DNA of 64,000 nt from Hansfordia pulvinata (Eukaryota; Ascomycota; Sordariomycetes; Xylariales), in assembly GCA_006538405.1 (NCBI GenBank), contig BJKQ01000020.1, forward strand, positions 310,001 to 374,000, given 5' to 3'. How positions within the stretch are numbered: the first letter of the stretch is position 1; each line of letters opens with the position of its first letter. A program made the position numbers and the translations under genes. The notes under the pieces are model-generated. The model was not told the DNA's origin. It saw only the letters and a list, made by a program, of their open reading frames with translations, and did not search any database. Shown piece after piece: positions 33,024 to 45,018 of the stretch.

Positions 33024-35824
33024 TTATCTGAATCTTGACCTGCAGCGACCCATGACTTCACCCTGGCACACAAGCTCTGCGCTGAATTCCGAACCATCCA
33101 GAGTAAGGTAGATATCAAAGTAGACGCGGTAGAAAGTGCCCTGCGGAGTGTCCATGCGCTCAAAGTCCTTCTCCAGGTTCTTGCGCGACAGATCCGAGGT
33201 CAGGGTGACAACCTCCTTTATGCCTGCTACAGTGTTAGCACTGCGAATGTCCAGTCGAGCGGTGTTTGTGTATGACTTACGAGGGTCTTTGGTATATTCT
33301 GGGCAAACGTCGTCGTCGCATGCGTAGAGGATATCCTCGTACATGAGGGTGGCCCCGGGGCCACCTGTCTGAAAAAAGAGACCTTGACGGGCTCGCCAAT
33401 CTTGACCTTCTGGCCCTTCTGAACGAAGATTTGTCGCGTAAACTTGCAACGGTCCTTGCCGTCGAGAGAGGGAACGCGGTAGGCCTCGGGGTGGTAGCCC
33501 TCCTTGAAGGGCTGGAGGGTGGCCATGAGGTAGTGGCGACGGGCGACACGGTGGGTGATGACTCTCTCGGTGATACCGGCAGTAACTGCGCCCTTGACGA
33601 TGGCGGCGACCGAGTCCATGGGACGAACGACCTTGGACTGGAATTGAGGCGGGACGTGCAGCTTGATCTGCTGGAAGAGGTACTCGGAGGCACCGAAACC
33701 ACCGACGACCAGGATACTCTGCAGAGGGCGGTTCTGGGCCTGGATGGCGATGATCTGGTTGCGGACCAGCTCCAAGATGCGGTTGACAACAGGCTCGAAG
33801 CACTGCAGGATTTCCTCGTTCGTAAAGGTCATGTATCCTTCTTCAATGCCGGCCTCGGGGAACTCTGCCTCGATACCCACGTCGACAGCCCACTTTTGCC
33901 CGTTGTTACGGAAATCGGCCTTGATTCTGTTCTCAAAGTCCATGATGCATTTGGCGTAGACACGTCCGGCCGTCTTGGATCCGTCGGGCAGCTTCATCTT
34001 TCGAATCTTGGTTCGCAGAATGTTGCTGAAATTCCGGTTGAGGGCAGTAGAACCGCACGAATCACCAGAGCCAGCCGTGCATTCGGCAACCGTGAAGGGG
34101 TTCTCGTCCTCCACCTCGTACGCAATCAAATCCACCGTACCTCCACCGCAGTCGACAATCAGAATGGCGTCGTGAACCTTGAGATTGAGCAGTCCGGTCT
34201 TGGCGCAGAACAGAGAGGCAGCCTCGGGCTCGCTGACCAGGGTCAGGCGGTTGTCGTTCTCGTCGCGGAGGAAGCCGGCCTGGATGGCGGCGGCTCTGGT
34301 AGCGGCCTTGCCGGCGTCGTTCCAGATGGCGGGGACGGTGAGGTAGTAGCGGATGTTGCGCTCCTCGCGGTTGAATACCTCACCCAGAGTCTTCTGGAGG
34401 GCGGCTCGCATCGCCTGGCGCAGCTTGAACAGGTAGTCGGCCGCGACGTCAATCTCGGACTTGCCCGGAGGCAACGGGGGCAGGTTGATGGGGTCGATGT
34501 ATGTGTTTCCAGAGAGCATTAGCTGCAGCTTGAACCACTCGACCTTCTGAACACCGGGCTTGGGGTAGCCCGTGGGTGCGAGGGCATCGGCAATATCGGG
34601 ACCCCAGCCCACGACCTTCTGATACTGGTCGTAGTAGAGGACGGTGGGGATCTGAAGGGCAAGGCCAGGTTAGTGCCACGGAGACAAGAGCTGCGGCGCG
34701 GGTCGGTTGAGGATAACAAACCTTTTGCTTCGTGTACGAGCCAGCGCCCGGCCATTCGGTGATGATATCTTCCTTGGCCTCATTGTTGGTCGCGAAAGCA
34801 AAAGCAACGCCGGAGAAAGTGGTGCCCTGGAGACGACGAGCCGCGGTTAGTCAAAGGCGAGGCGGCGGGGGAAGCGGAAGTGGAAGCGGGTGCACGAGAC
34901 GCAGCAGGCCGCGCATTCGCGGAGAGGGGTAAGGCGGGCTCACAAAATCAATTCCGACAATTAGCTGGGCTTTGCTGCGGCTGTTGCCCTCGACTTCGGC
35001 AGCGGGCCGGCCATACTGAGACATGGGGTTCGTAGGTTGGGGAGCGGGAGGCGGGTAGCCGGCGTAACCAGGAGGGCCGCCGGGAGGGGCGTGACCGGGC
35101 GGGACGGCCATGTTGGGAGGGTATCCAGAGATCTGAGCGCCGGTGTTGATGGGAGGAGGGCCGCCGACCATCTGCGAGGGCGGCGTGCGGGCTTGACCGG
35201 GGCCTTGGGTCAGTGGGCTGGTGCGGCCGAGGGGGTTAGCGCCAGGGGGGCCGGAGGGGAAGTTTGCAGTGTAACTGGGCGGTCGAGGGCCTCCTCCAGG
35301 ATGGTTCATCGTCGGGAGGGTATGCTGCGACGACGACGAGGTGATGGAGGGGGCAGGCCGGGTCGGGAGTAGGCGTGCTGAGGAGGGAAGGGGTGCGGTA
35401 TTTGAGGTGGCGGGGTTGAGGAAGAAGAAGCGGCGGCGGCGGCGGCGGCGGCAGCAGAGGCAGAGGCGGCGGCGGGTTGGGCAGGACTGAAGGAGGTACG
35501 AGAGGTCGAGGTAGTATCGAATTGGGACTGGGGGTGTTGGGCTGGAGCTGGGCCAGGACCAGGGCCAGGACCAGCTGGGCCGGCGGGCGGCGGTAGCGCG
35601 GTGGGTGGTGCGGGAGGCGGTGCCTGGGGAGCCTGTAGTGGTGGTGCGTTTGGCTGGGCAGTGGTCGATGGGCCCGGCTGGGCGGACGGGGAGGAGGATG
35701 AGGAGGAACGCGGCGCAGCTGCTGCCAGGTCGGACGAGCTGGCCGAGGGCGGGATGCTGGCAGTGGACTTGCGCTTGCCGAAGCCCAGATTCTTGAAGCG
35801 CGAGTTGAGATTCAGCGAACTCAT
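33024..35824 (-). CDS. Hsp70-like actin-fold ATPase with disordered N-terminus
   Basis: Four exons (minus): 35824-34944, 34826-34722, 34651-33281 and about 33226-33024, roughly 853 residues after two restored bases. Introns 34943-34827 (GTGAGC/CCAG), 34721-34652 (GTTTGT/TCAG) and 33280-33227 (GTAAGT/TGTAG; CAG at 33224 also fits). The first about 270 residues are Pro/Ala/Ser-rich and disordered. The ATPase domain then starts with IVGIDF joined across the intron to GTTFSGVAFA (phosphate 1), followed by IPTVLYYD, YLTVPAIWND, LTLVSEPEAASLF, ILIVDCGGGTVDLIAYEV (phosphate 2-type) and ILVVGGFGASEYLFQQI. This fits the fungal Hsp70-related group near HSPA12 rather than canonical chaperones. Breaks: plus-strand GGGGG 35349-35353 and CCCC 33353-33356. 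A third, at CCC 33049-33051, would change the end to GSLQVKIQ, a more typical strand. Confidence 0.88.
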
Positions 35825-38800
35825 GCTGGATCCAAGGCAGGCGCGAGACCTGCAAGCGAGGCCCGGCTGGTGGCGAGACGAGCCGAGTGTGGGTGGCAAC
35901 TGCTGGAGGGACCTGAGGCCTGGGCGGGATCGAGACTGGAGGCAGAGGCCTGCGAGACAGAGGCCTGGGGCGGGCAGAGGTGCGTCGGAGAGGTGGCCAA
36001 GGTCGGGTAGGACTCGCACACTCGAACAGCAAGGTTAAAGTAAGGTAATATTAACCTTGGGGCAGGGCCGCCACAGTGGAGAGAGCAGGGCCCGGGTACG
36101 AGTCCTGGCTGGGGGTGAGGGCCGCCGTATTAAGGCGGTGGAGCTGGAGAGACCTGACCCGGGGGGAAGCAAGGAGACGGGAACAGGTGTGGGAGGCGGG
36201 GGTTAAAGAGACTGGGGGTCCTTGAGCCCGGGGGTGGCAGTGGAGGGCACAAGCTAGAGGGGCTTGTGCTGGATGCAAGTCAAGGCGACGGGGCCCGCTA
36301 AAGGTTCCTGGCTGGATGCCGGTGGTAGAGGTACACGCGACTGGCGAAAATAGGCTGGGCTGGGTACGTGCAACGAGTTGAGCCCCAAGACAGACTCGAC
36401 CTACGTGGTGTTCAAACACTGAACTGCCAACCCGGGCGGGTTGGTTGTTGCTATCAGACCCAGATAGGTATCTGGCCCTGCGTTCCCTGTGACAATGCCT
36501 GCTGCGCGTACTAGAGTGAGACCGCCTGGGGACAAAGACCAAAGGGCGGCGGCGGCTGTCCTTGATGTGTTGATCGAGGTGGTCCTTGAGGGGTCGTCGG
36601 GCTGAGTCCCAGGGAAGTAGACACCGGAGCCCGCACTCCGCCAGGGACGAGTACTGCCAAGCAGCTGATGAGGCCCAGGCACGAAGGACTGGGGCCTGTC
36701 CGGCTCAACCGAGTAATCGGAGCGGAACCTAGGACTCATGTACCCTAGACCTGGGCGAGGTCCTGTGCCGGATCCTGGGCCGGGGCCCAACTCAGATCTG
36801 GACCTGGATCTGACAAGGGACGGACTGCAGCGCTGGCTAGCCTTGCAAATGCAAACGTAAAAAGCGACGATGCAATTGGATGCAATGCCATCCAGTCTGG
36901 GCGTGGCAATGGTACCGTATGTAGGCCAGGTCAAGTTCTCCAGTAATAAGTTGACTCGAGAGGCCGCACTTGCAGTTGATCTTGCCGCTGGAGGTACCTG
37001 AGCAGATGTCATTAGAAACCTGCTTATTCCTCCGTCCCGGTCTCTCCAGGTAGTAAGGTAAGGTCGGGGTAGACACATGCTGGCCCAGATAGTGCGCACT
37101 TACCAGGTTACTTGTACATACACCCCGGTATCTTTAGGTGGCACCTCAGAGGCGGGAGTACCAAGCTTGGTCTGTCTGGCAGGTGCAGCCGGTCGTGGGT
37201 AGGGCACCTGCAGCCACAAGCTCAAGCCCGATTCCGAGACGCCGAGGTTTGGGAACCGGCCCAAGTCGGGTCAAGGTCGTTGTGGATGCTCGATTCTTGA
37301 ATCGTGACGAACCAGATGCCTGGCTGATGTCGATAACGGCTGGTGCTCGACCGCATATGCGCCTGTTCTACCTTTTTGAGTTCTGTGTCCGTCCACCCTC
37401 GACCGGCTTTTCGACGAAGCGGGACCCGGGCCCTGGCCTTTCCACCGTGTGGCGTAATTCAGTACCGACGCGAGCCTTTTGGTGGCCGACAACTGACACG
37501 GCGGGGGTACAGGTGCACCATATGCCGAGAAACAGAATGCAGGGGACCCGGTGTTGAAGTTTTCGATATCGGGCGCCAGCGAGTCGAGGTGCCCGTCGAT
37601 TCCGCGGCTGACACGCAGCAGGCGAACTGATGAATAGCCGATGCCGGGCGAGTGCGAAAGGCGATAGACAGCAGGCAAATTGGATACAGCAAATGCGCGC
37701 GAGAAAGGGGAGAGGAGGAAATTCTGGCACACCTGAGCCCCGGATGCGACCCAACTCAAATGGCTGGCTGGTTAGATGGCCTCTCGAAGGTCGCGCTTGT
37801 TGACGGTTGCCCGTCGCCCGCACCTGCGCCTCTCCCGTGGTCTATCCTAACTGGCCAGCCTCAGCTCCTGTTTTGCTACCACCTCCCGCCTCCCGCCTCC
37901 CGCCTCCTTTTTCTGCCGCGCACCGCATCTTCTCTTCAATTTACTATCCAGCCAGCACTAGCACGCCTTTGTTGCCTGTCCTGACCGCCCGCGACGTAGA
38001 CCCGTTTCGTACACGCCTCGGCCGGCCATAGGATCTCAGATGGCAAACGCAATGCATGACCCAGGTAGTGCGACGGGAATGCGGTGCTTGGGCATCCAAC
38101 GGCAAAGACGGGGCCAAGGGTCATTACGAGTATCTGGCTCCGTAGTACGAGTACTCGCATGTCTGTGCAGGCTGGCTCGTGCAGGTATAGGTACCCTGTA
38201 GCTACTCGTCGACGATCGCGCGTCTACATTGCGTCGACTTGCCAGCATAAGGCTTAGAGGCAATGAGAACTTGTAGCCATGTGCCATGGCTGCGTTGACA
38301 CAGCCAGGACCCGAGCAGGAGGCGAAGGACCGACTTTGCTCCTCCAAAGCCGCTTCGGTCTCGCACAGCTACGGCGGAGCGGCTGCCCGTTAGTGGACTT
38401 GTTGCCGGTTCGTGGAGCTGAACATGGAGAGGCGCAGAGGATCGAGTTGAGATGAAGACGGGGCCGCAAAGGTACGGTATCTACTCGTACCTTACACCCT
38501 TACCAGGAGCACTCGTACCCGTGCCGCATGTTGGTCCAAGCCCGGGGTGCTCGTTATGCCGATGCGACGAACCCAGCACACCGTGGCGCCTCGCCCGCCA
38601 GGCGCACATCAGGAACACGCCGCGTCTATTCGTGCCCATGGTTCTTGAGGTGTACATTGCCAGGGTAGCAGTCTGTCTGTCTCGTACTTGGGCTTTATGT
38701 ACTCTAGGAGGTATCTACCAAGACAGGCAGCTGTTCTGACCCCAGGCTCGACAATTTGCTGATAAACCCCCCAGCGCAGGCCCTCAAGGCTCTTCTCGTA

Positions 38801-41800
38801 TTGGTGGGGTCCGCCGCGCACACAAAGGTCGGCATGCACTAGACGGCGGCCGAGGCGTTGCATCAAGGGTAGGAAATGGCATACTTGTAAGGCAGTCAAC
38901 TGGGCTGTTTCTTCCATAACCGGAGGGCCTGTGTACCAAGATGTCAGAACGCATTGCAAGCAGACTGACTCGATACATGGGATGTCTACTTGTAACCTGA
39001 GCTACATGTACCTGGATACTTACCTATCCTCCACAACCTTAGGTAGGCTCCACTGTCTAAGAAGGCACCAGATTCAAAGTCGCGGACACCCAGGTGCCCC
39101 CAATGCACGACCTCATCCCTGGGAGAGCGGGTGGTAATCTCTCTGTCTAGTTTTACGGAGGAGTATGCCACAGTCCCAAAGGCCTATCACATGCCCGCCA
39201 GGTCGACAAAGATTCATGCACTGGAGCGGCCGCCCTCCTACAGTTCCGAAGACTCTCAGGGTTGAACTTGATGGAACCAGACCAGAACACATCTTGCAAG
39301 GGTTGTACCCCGCGAGCAACGAGGAGGGGCTCGATAGATGTGCCCGAGCCTGTGCAGGTGACCGTACGAGTACTGGCACACCAGGGCAGCCTGATTTACG
39401 TCTGAAACTGCGCAGGCTCGTCCTCGAGCAGGTTCTTGCACGTCTGGTCTTGCAGTGTTATGTACTCGTAAAGCCCGAGGTCACCATTGCCAGTGACTTC
39501 GAAGCCGGGCTGTGTCATCACCAGCGTACAAAAAGTGCCTTTACTCGTACATACTTTGCTTCTACAACACGGGAAATGAGCCTTGACACCGCGGCCAACC
39601 TACCCACCTCATCAGTTGCCGTTCCCGGCGTGGCTGGGCGGGGATGGCTATGTCTTCTAGGGTGGGTGGGTGGTACGCGAGGGTTGGAGACAGCCACGCA
39701 GCCCCGGAGGGGCTTGGTCGTGGCAAGGCTGAGCTCGGGCAGCTCTTGCAGGAAGGGGCGCAGTAGACAGCCCTCCCGAGATACTCGTACCATGACCTGG
39801 GGTCCGCTCACTGCAAGCCCAGGTTCCGGTACTTTAGGTAGACACTACATGTATCCACTCGCGACGCAGTACAAGTGGGCGCCTGAGCTGCTACAAGCAG
39901 ACAGCATCCATGGATATTTGGGCTGTGTGCTCCCAAAGCGCAGCACGTCAACCCGGGTGATGGAGGGACCTGCGATCGACCAGCCATAAGAAACAAGAAC
40001 CCCTTGGGGATCATGAAGAACTCGCAGCGAAAACCTCGCGGGCCACCTTAGCAAGTCTTGCAACTCGCAGATGGAATGGACGTGAGTGTCTGCCGACGAC
40101 CTGTCCGTCGTCCTGCCCTCCGCGATGCCGGATTTGGCACAAGCGCCCCTCTGCGTCTGCCCCTCCCGCATCCATCCCAAGTTCAGTCAAGCCCGGCCCA
40201 GCCCTGACTGGTCGGGTTGTTAGTGCTGATGGCCAGCCTGAACCGCACCCCACCGACTTTCCCTCCCGACAGGTACCTCATCCATCTGCCCATCCATGTG
40301 GCAAGTTCCCCTCGGCCTTGTGCTTTGGAGGTGGAGGGTCGGCGGCTACAACCGAATCCACAGGGTCCAATACGAGTACTTGAACTACTCGTATGCGACC
40401 GTCAAGTCGACTCCAGTCCCGGCGACAAGTCCAGTCTCTGCCGTCCCTTCGAACCCCGCCTCCTCGCGCTGCTGCCCAGCGCCGCCGCAATCTCTGGCCT
40501 GCAGTCTCAAGCCGAGGCCAAGGCGCAGAGGGCGGGCGCTCTCTCGCTTGTCGTCGCTGTTGATTCGACTCCCGGGCTACGCCTGCAGGCGCTCTCCGGG
40601 CTCTGGCGGCGACAATGGGACTTTCCATTCACATGTATGGGTCATGTCGGCACAGCCTACCGCCAGAGTGGTTAGGAAGAGGGACGAGAACTCTGCTTCT
40701 CTTTTGCAGACCCCATGACTCGTTGCCTTCGCCAGCTGTGCAGCGAATAGGCTCGTATCGCCCTGGACGCGCCAAGCTAGATCCAAGCCGGCCAGGACGA
40801 GTCCTGGGATGCGAGCAAATGGGCCGACTCTTGAGCGCCTGCGATTGCATTTCGTGTAGACTCGAGCGCGGGGTGTTCCAAGCTTGTGGTGGCAGTTCCC
40901 TCCAAGACACTGGCTCAAGTGCGCGCCAGCCTGGTGGCCACCGTCGTTTGCTCAAGCCTCTCCAGTCAAGCCGGGGGCCCGGCCACCTGGTGCCAGGGTC
41001 GCCAACACACAATACACACAATGTACGAGTACAAGGCTTACTCACTCGAGCATCCGTTCGATGGGGGTCTCGCTCGGCGTCTTCCTGCGTGGACGTCCTG
41101 ATTGCAGGTTTCAGATTGAGCCTGGTTTCCGGGGTCCGCAGACAGGCTGCGAGGCCACGCGCCATCGTCTCGTCTCCTTACTCATAATGACACCAGATGG
41201 AGCTGCTCCAGGCACCCGCGGGCAAACTTGGTCAGACACGAGGCCGGCGAGGCCTTCAGCAATATCTGAATACTGCGTCTTGGAGGTAACAGGAGCTTGC
41301 TCAAGTCTTACCACTTGACTTATCCTGTCTACCTCAGATACCCCTCGGCCTGTCCCCCCGATGCGGCGGCATTGGTATACATGCGACTGCCAGGCAGCAT
41401 GGCCACATTAGACTCTCATTCAGTCGGAGAGTAGACCCTGGCTACCTGCCAAGCACGCGCACCTAGTAGTAATGGTCTTCTAAGCCAAGCCCACTTGCAG
41501 TACGATCGCCCAGCATGGGACACTGACATCCAGCTCGCAAATAATGGAATTGCACCCACCCTGCCGTTTTCACTTAGCCAAGAACGGCAAGTCCCCGGTG
41601 GCCGTTGCTGACACGAATTACCCGCCTTTTCCAGGAGACGTGCTAACTTAGCACGTGTGGCTTCTGCCTTGGTTCAGACCCCTCTCAAATGTGGACAGCG
41701 TGGGCGGTGTTTGAGGCGGAGCAGGCACTACCTCACATCTATGGAGTACGTTGCAACTGATGAGCTCCAGGCTCTGTCGCGCCGCGAGGTGCAAAGGGCT

Positions 41801-43448
41801 GACGCCACAGTTCTCGGATGGGGTCTTCTTTGTCTTCCAGATCCGGAGACCAAACCTCTGGTCGCAAAGAGCGCCTTCGCCCACACTCAGCGCGGACGCA
41901 CCAACGTCAAGTGCCACCCTATCAACTTGCGAGTACAGCTAGCCGCCGCCGCCGCCTGCCTGCGGAAGGATTCCCTCGTCTGACCTCCAAAGCGCAGGGG
42001 TTGTTGCAGGCCATCCGCAACACACTTCCACTCAAGAAACCCAACGTGTCGCTGCTGGCTCGTGCCGGCCTCCAATCTCGAGCCAGTCGCCAAAGAGGGG
42101 CTCCTGTCGATGTCTTTCCCTTCCCTTGCCCTACCCTGGCGAGAAAACCGACCATGCCGGGCATCGGCGGCGCCGAGCGCGCCCTCAATCGATGTCCCTC
42201 GGACCAGCCCGCTGCTGCGTGGAAGGAATTCTCGCCACTGCAGATCGGGGCAGATGGGGCCAGACGAACTTGCATGGGAAAGCGCCCCCTTTTGCCACGC
42301 GCAGGCTCCGGGAAGTCCAGGATCCGAGGCTGATCAACGCCTAGAGGCGGTGCTAACTCGCTGCCACTCCGCGGCGCGCACAGAGTAGTAATCGCCATTT
42401 AAGCTTGTAGGAGGGGTGGGCTTGGGGGCCTGAATGTAATCGCCCTTTCGCGCAATGTCGTACGTCTCTGCGGCAAAGAGCCGAAGCGGTCACGAAAGGT
42501 TGCGGCTATGTGCGGCTATGAGAATGGTCCTCGCGGGCTTTGTCTACCTATCTCTGGGCCTGGACGTCCTCCCTAGCCCGCCCAGAGAAGTTTGTCCCGC
42601 GCGCGTGATTGACAAACAGGTCCGGCGGGCAGATCCGCGCTGTCAGGGACGCAGTGGGTAAAACCGGTGCTCTGAAGAAGGGTGAATGTCGGTCTGCGGG
42701 CGGTGGGTGGAATCCAAAGAAGAGGCCATTGCTCGTGCAAAGGTAGTCATGCTTGTAGACCCTTAAAACCTGAGCATGCTGGTGGGTAATCTGTTCTCAG
42801 GGCACATTGCTGCCTCGTCAGGTCTTGTTACCACAAGGCTGGAAAAACTTGTGGTTCGCCAATGCCGGCGAACACTGAGGCGACAGTTCGTCCAAATTTT
42901 AAATTTGCGGAGGAGGCAGCCACGGTTGCTGACGCTCTTCTGCCGGAGTCTTGCCTATTGATTGAGTTGGCCACTCAGCCGACTGGGGTGAAAAGGCGAA
43001 GGGGCCGCATGTAGTGGCGAAAGGAGTGGGTTGTATATGTGGTTATGCACGTTATATCCGAGGATCTCGCCGGCTTGTTTCTGTTCCTGGGCAAGAGAGC
43101 TAGGTATGCGAGCAGAGTAGTGAGCGAGAGGAGCGGCGCACTTTCCAGTTGCCAAGTGGTGTCTGTGGTCAGATTCGGGGTTTTGTACCTCTCATGGTGC
43201 CTTCGTCAATGGGGTTTCCCGACCTATGCTGGAAACCATAATCTTCCCCGTTGTCATGCGATGCATTCCATCTGTGTGCTTCTTTCTGAAGTTTGTGGAG
43301 ACTTTCGAAATAATCGTCGTGCACTTGCGCGACTGGGAGACACTAGAGGCATCAGCATGGATGGCTTCTGATGCGTGCAGAAAACGAGAAGGAACTCAGT
43401 CTTCAATTCGCAAGCTTTAACAGTCTGACTTGGCGCTTGGAATGCTTG
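35825..43448. other. Long stretch without recognisable genes (7.6 kb)
   Basis: No domain, splice structure or RNA gene found. Frames are many and short; the longest, about 275 codons at 39165-39989, has no recognisable features. Short motifs of the form TACGAGTA/TACTCGTA recur, especially 38.1-41.1 kb, and TAGGTAC-type motifs also occur. A heptamer repeat lies at 37882-37907. The right end is the 3' flank of the PY-motif gene. Composition looks less GC-rich than the genes on either side. It may be decayed mobile-element sequence, but no terminal repeats or transposase remnants were seen. Confidence 0.45.
37882..37907. repeat. CCTCCCG heptamer tandem repeat
   Basis: Just under four tandem copies of CCTCCCG, followed by a T-run, in non-coding sequence. 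Confidence 0.8.
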
Positions 43449-43719
43449 TCATATTGGCCTAACTGCAATGGGTCGACGGGTTGGGGACTCGAGTATTAAG
43501 GAAAGACGGCTTTCGGAATAACGAAGAGTTTGCATGTCTATCTTACGAGGACACAGGTAACGGCGTCTTGCTGGGCATAGCATCGATTCAGCTGACTGAT
43601 TAAGATAGCATATATTGGCGCGCTGTGATTCTAGTAGTTTCCATCGTGCGTCCTTTTTTGCTTCATGGTCATGTTGATCTCTATGTAGTTGCAGATTTTG
43701 TATGTATCGTTTCTCAGTA

Positions 43720-45018
43720 TCATACCCTTGAACCCCAAAGGCAACGCACCATATTCCCCAGAATGAGACCAGAGCAACGAAGCCATACATGATCCCGGAA
43801 GCGAAAGATGAACGAGAATGAAAGTCTTGAACTCCGGCAAAACCCTCCATAGCCTATAACCAAGAAATCGTTGCTTGTTAACCACCCGCTCCCGGCACTC
43901 GATGGAAACACACGGCCGTCATACCTACCTAACACGATGAGCTCAAGCCCGAGCACGCCCCCTGCCGCCTCCCCAACGGCCTCTTCGTACGAGGGCGGGA
44001 GCTCGTCCGCCGAGGCAGCGGAGCTCGGCCCCCGGCAAAAGCGCCGCGCGTCCCCGGCGCGGGGTTTCCAAGTGCCGCGCGTGCCGACCGTAGCAGCTGT
44101 CGAAGAGGCATACGATGTCGGGGAGGAAGGGGGCGAAGGGTAAGATGATGCCGACGGCTTGAACCCCGCCCGCCTGTATCGTGGCTCCCTCTCTTCCATC
44201 TCCCGCCCACTGTGCCTGGGCTGCTGCCGCTGCCGCTGCTGCTGCGGCGGTTGAACCGAGCCCCGGCGTCGGACGCCACCATCGTCCCGCCGGTCGCGAT
44301 CACGCGCACCTTCAGGAACACCGTGCTCGAACCAGTGCTGCAGGCGGAGCGCACCCAAGTCCCTGTTCCCGACGTGCCCCCGAAGCGCGTCATCCTCGGG
44401 ATCCGCGGGGATCAGGCGCGGAGCCGAGATGACAGGGCGCCCGCCCCGAGCCCCCTCGGCCTTCTGTCTCTGCTTCAGCTCCTGTGCCGCCTCCTTTCTC
44501 TCCTTCTTCTCCCTCTTCTCCCGCTCCCTCTCCGCCCGCTCTGCCTCGCGACGGTCCCGGACCGCCGCCGCCGCCTCCTGCTCGGCGACAGCAGCAGCGG
44601 CGGCGGCAGCGGCGCCAACTCCCCGCCCGCGCCCGCGGCCGCCGTCGAGGTACCTAACGTCGACGAGGAACCTGGCGTCGATCGCCGCGCCGTCGCCTCC
44701 CTGCTCGCAGTCCCGCCGGGCGTGCCGCGACGAGGCCTTCGCTCCGGCGAGCCCCTCTTCGCGCCGGCGCCGCGGGGGGCGGGCGGGGGAGGACCGCGGC
44801 GGCGGCCGCGACGTGGCGAAGAGCGCGCCCGCGACGAGCGCCACCGCGCGCACGGGGGCCTTCCAGTCTATCTCGCGCTCCGCCCCGGGGCTCCAGCTGC
44901 TCGAGTGGGCGTGGCGGCTGCGGTGGCTGCTGCTGCTGGCCTTTTTCCTGTGGGTGGTGGAGCGAGCGGGTTGGCCGCGGGTGCTGCGGCTCGAAGTCTT
45001 TGTTGAAGGGCGAGGCAT
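43720..45018 (-). CDS. Hypothetical protein with coiled region and PY motif
   Basis: Frame from the ATG at 45018 (MPRPSTKTSS; another ATG at 45090 is in frame). It has a basic Ser/Arg-rich start, one possible hydrophobic segment (APVRAVALVAGALFATS), then Ala8 and a highly charged helix or coiled coil (REAERAEREREKREKKERKE). Toward the end come AGFKPSASSYPSPPSSPTSY and the PY motif LPPSYEEAVGEA, a typical binding site for WW domains of Rsp5/NEDD4-type ubiquitin ligases. The true end is unclear. The frame runs on to 43720, but one extra G in the run near 43960 would end it soon after the PY motif, and a spliced exon at about 43850-43449 with a membrane segment (SGIMYGFVALVSFWGIWCVA) is also possible. 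Between about 44150 and 44390 another frame (STVFLKVRVIATGGTMV) reads better. I do not recognise the family. Confidence 0.45.
   Translation of the reverse strand: MPRPSTKTSSRSTRGQPARSTTHRKKASSSSHRSRHAHSSSWSPGAEREIDWKAPVRAVALVAGALFATSRPPPRSSPARPPRRRREEGLAGAKASSRHARRDCEQGGDGAAIDARFLVDVRYLDGGRGRGRGVGAAAAAAAAVAEQEAAAAVRDRREAERAEREREKREKKERKEAAQELKQRQKAEGARGGRPVISAPRLIPADPEDDALRGHVGNRDLGALRLQHWFEHGVPEGARDRDRRDDGGVRRRGSVQPPQQQRQRQQPRHSGREMEEREPRYRRAGFKPSASSYPSPPSSPTSYASSTAATVGTRGTWKPRAGDARRFCRGPSSAASADELPPSYEEAVGEAAGGVLGLELIVLGRYDGRVFPSSAGSGWLTSNDFLVIGYGGFCRSSRLSFSFIFRFRDHVWLRCSGLILGNMVRCLWGSRV

Noticed and set aside
33431..34522. 363-codon plus-strand frame opposite the Hsp70-like gene
   Set aside because: It is antisense to conserved ATPase motifs, with no start context or domain of its own.
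39165..39989. 275-codon plus-strand frame in the gene-poor stretch
   Set aside because: No domain, no hydrophobic pattern, no coding-like codon use and no promoter or splice support. This length can arise by chance at this GC content.
40455..40485. tRNA-like B-box candidate (GGGTTCGAA on the minus strand)
   Set aside because: Flanking bases do not form a T stem or an acceptor stem, and no A-box lies at the right distance.
35825..43448. RIP-mutated transposon in the gene-poor interval
   Set aside because: RIP would leave strongly AT-rich, TpA-rich sequence. This interval is still moderately GC-rich and shows no long terminal or inverted repeats.
44212..45006. 264-codon plus-strand frame rich in Leu/Pro/Arg
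   Set aside because: Antisense to the charged-helix and Ala-rich part of the PY-motif protein; the Leu runs reflect the reverse complement of Glu/Lys/Arg codons.
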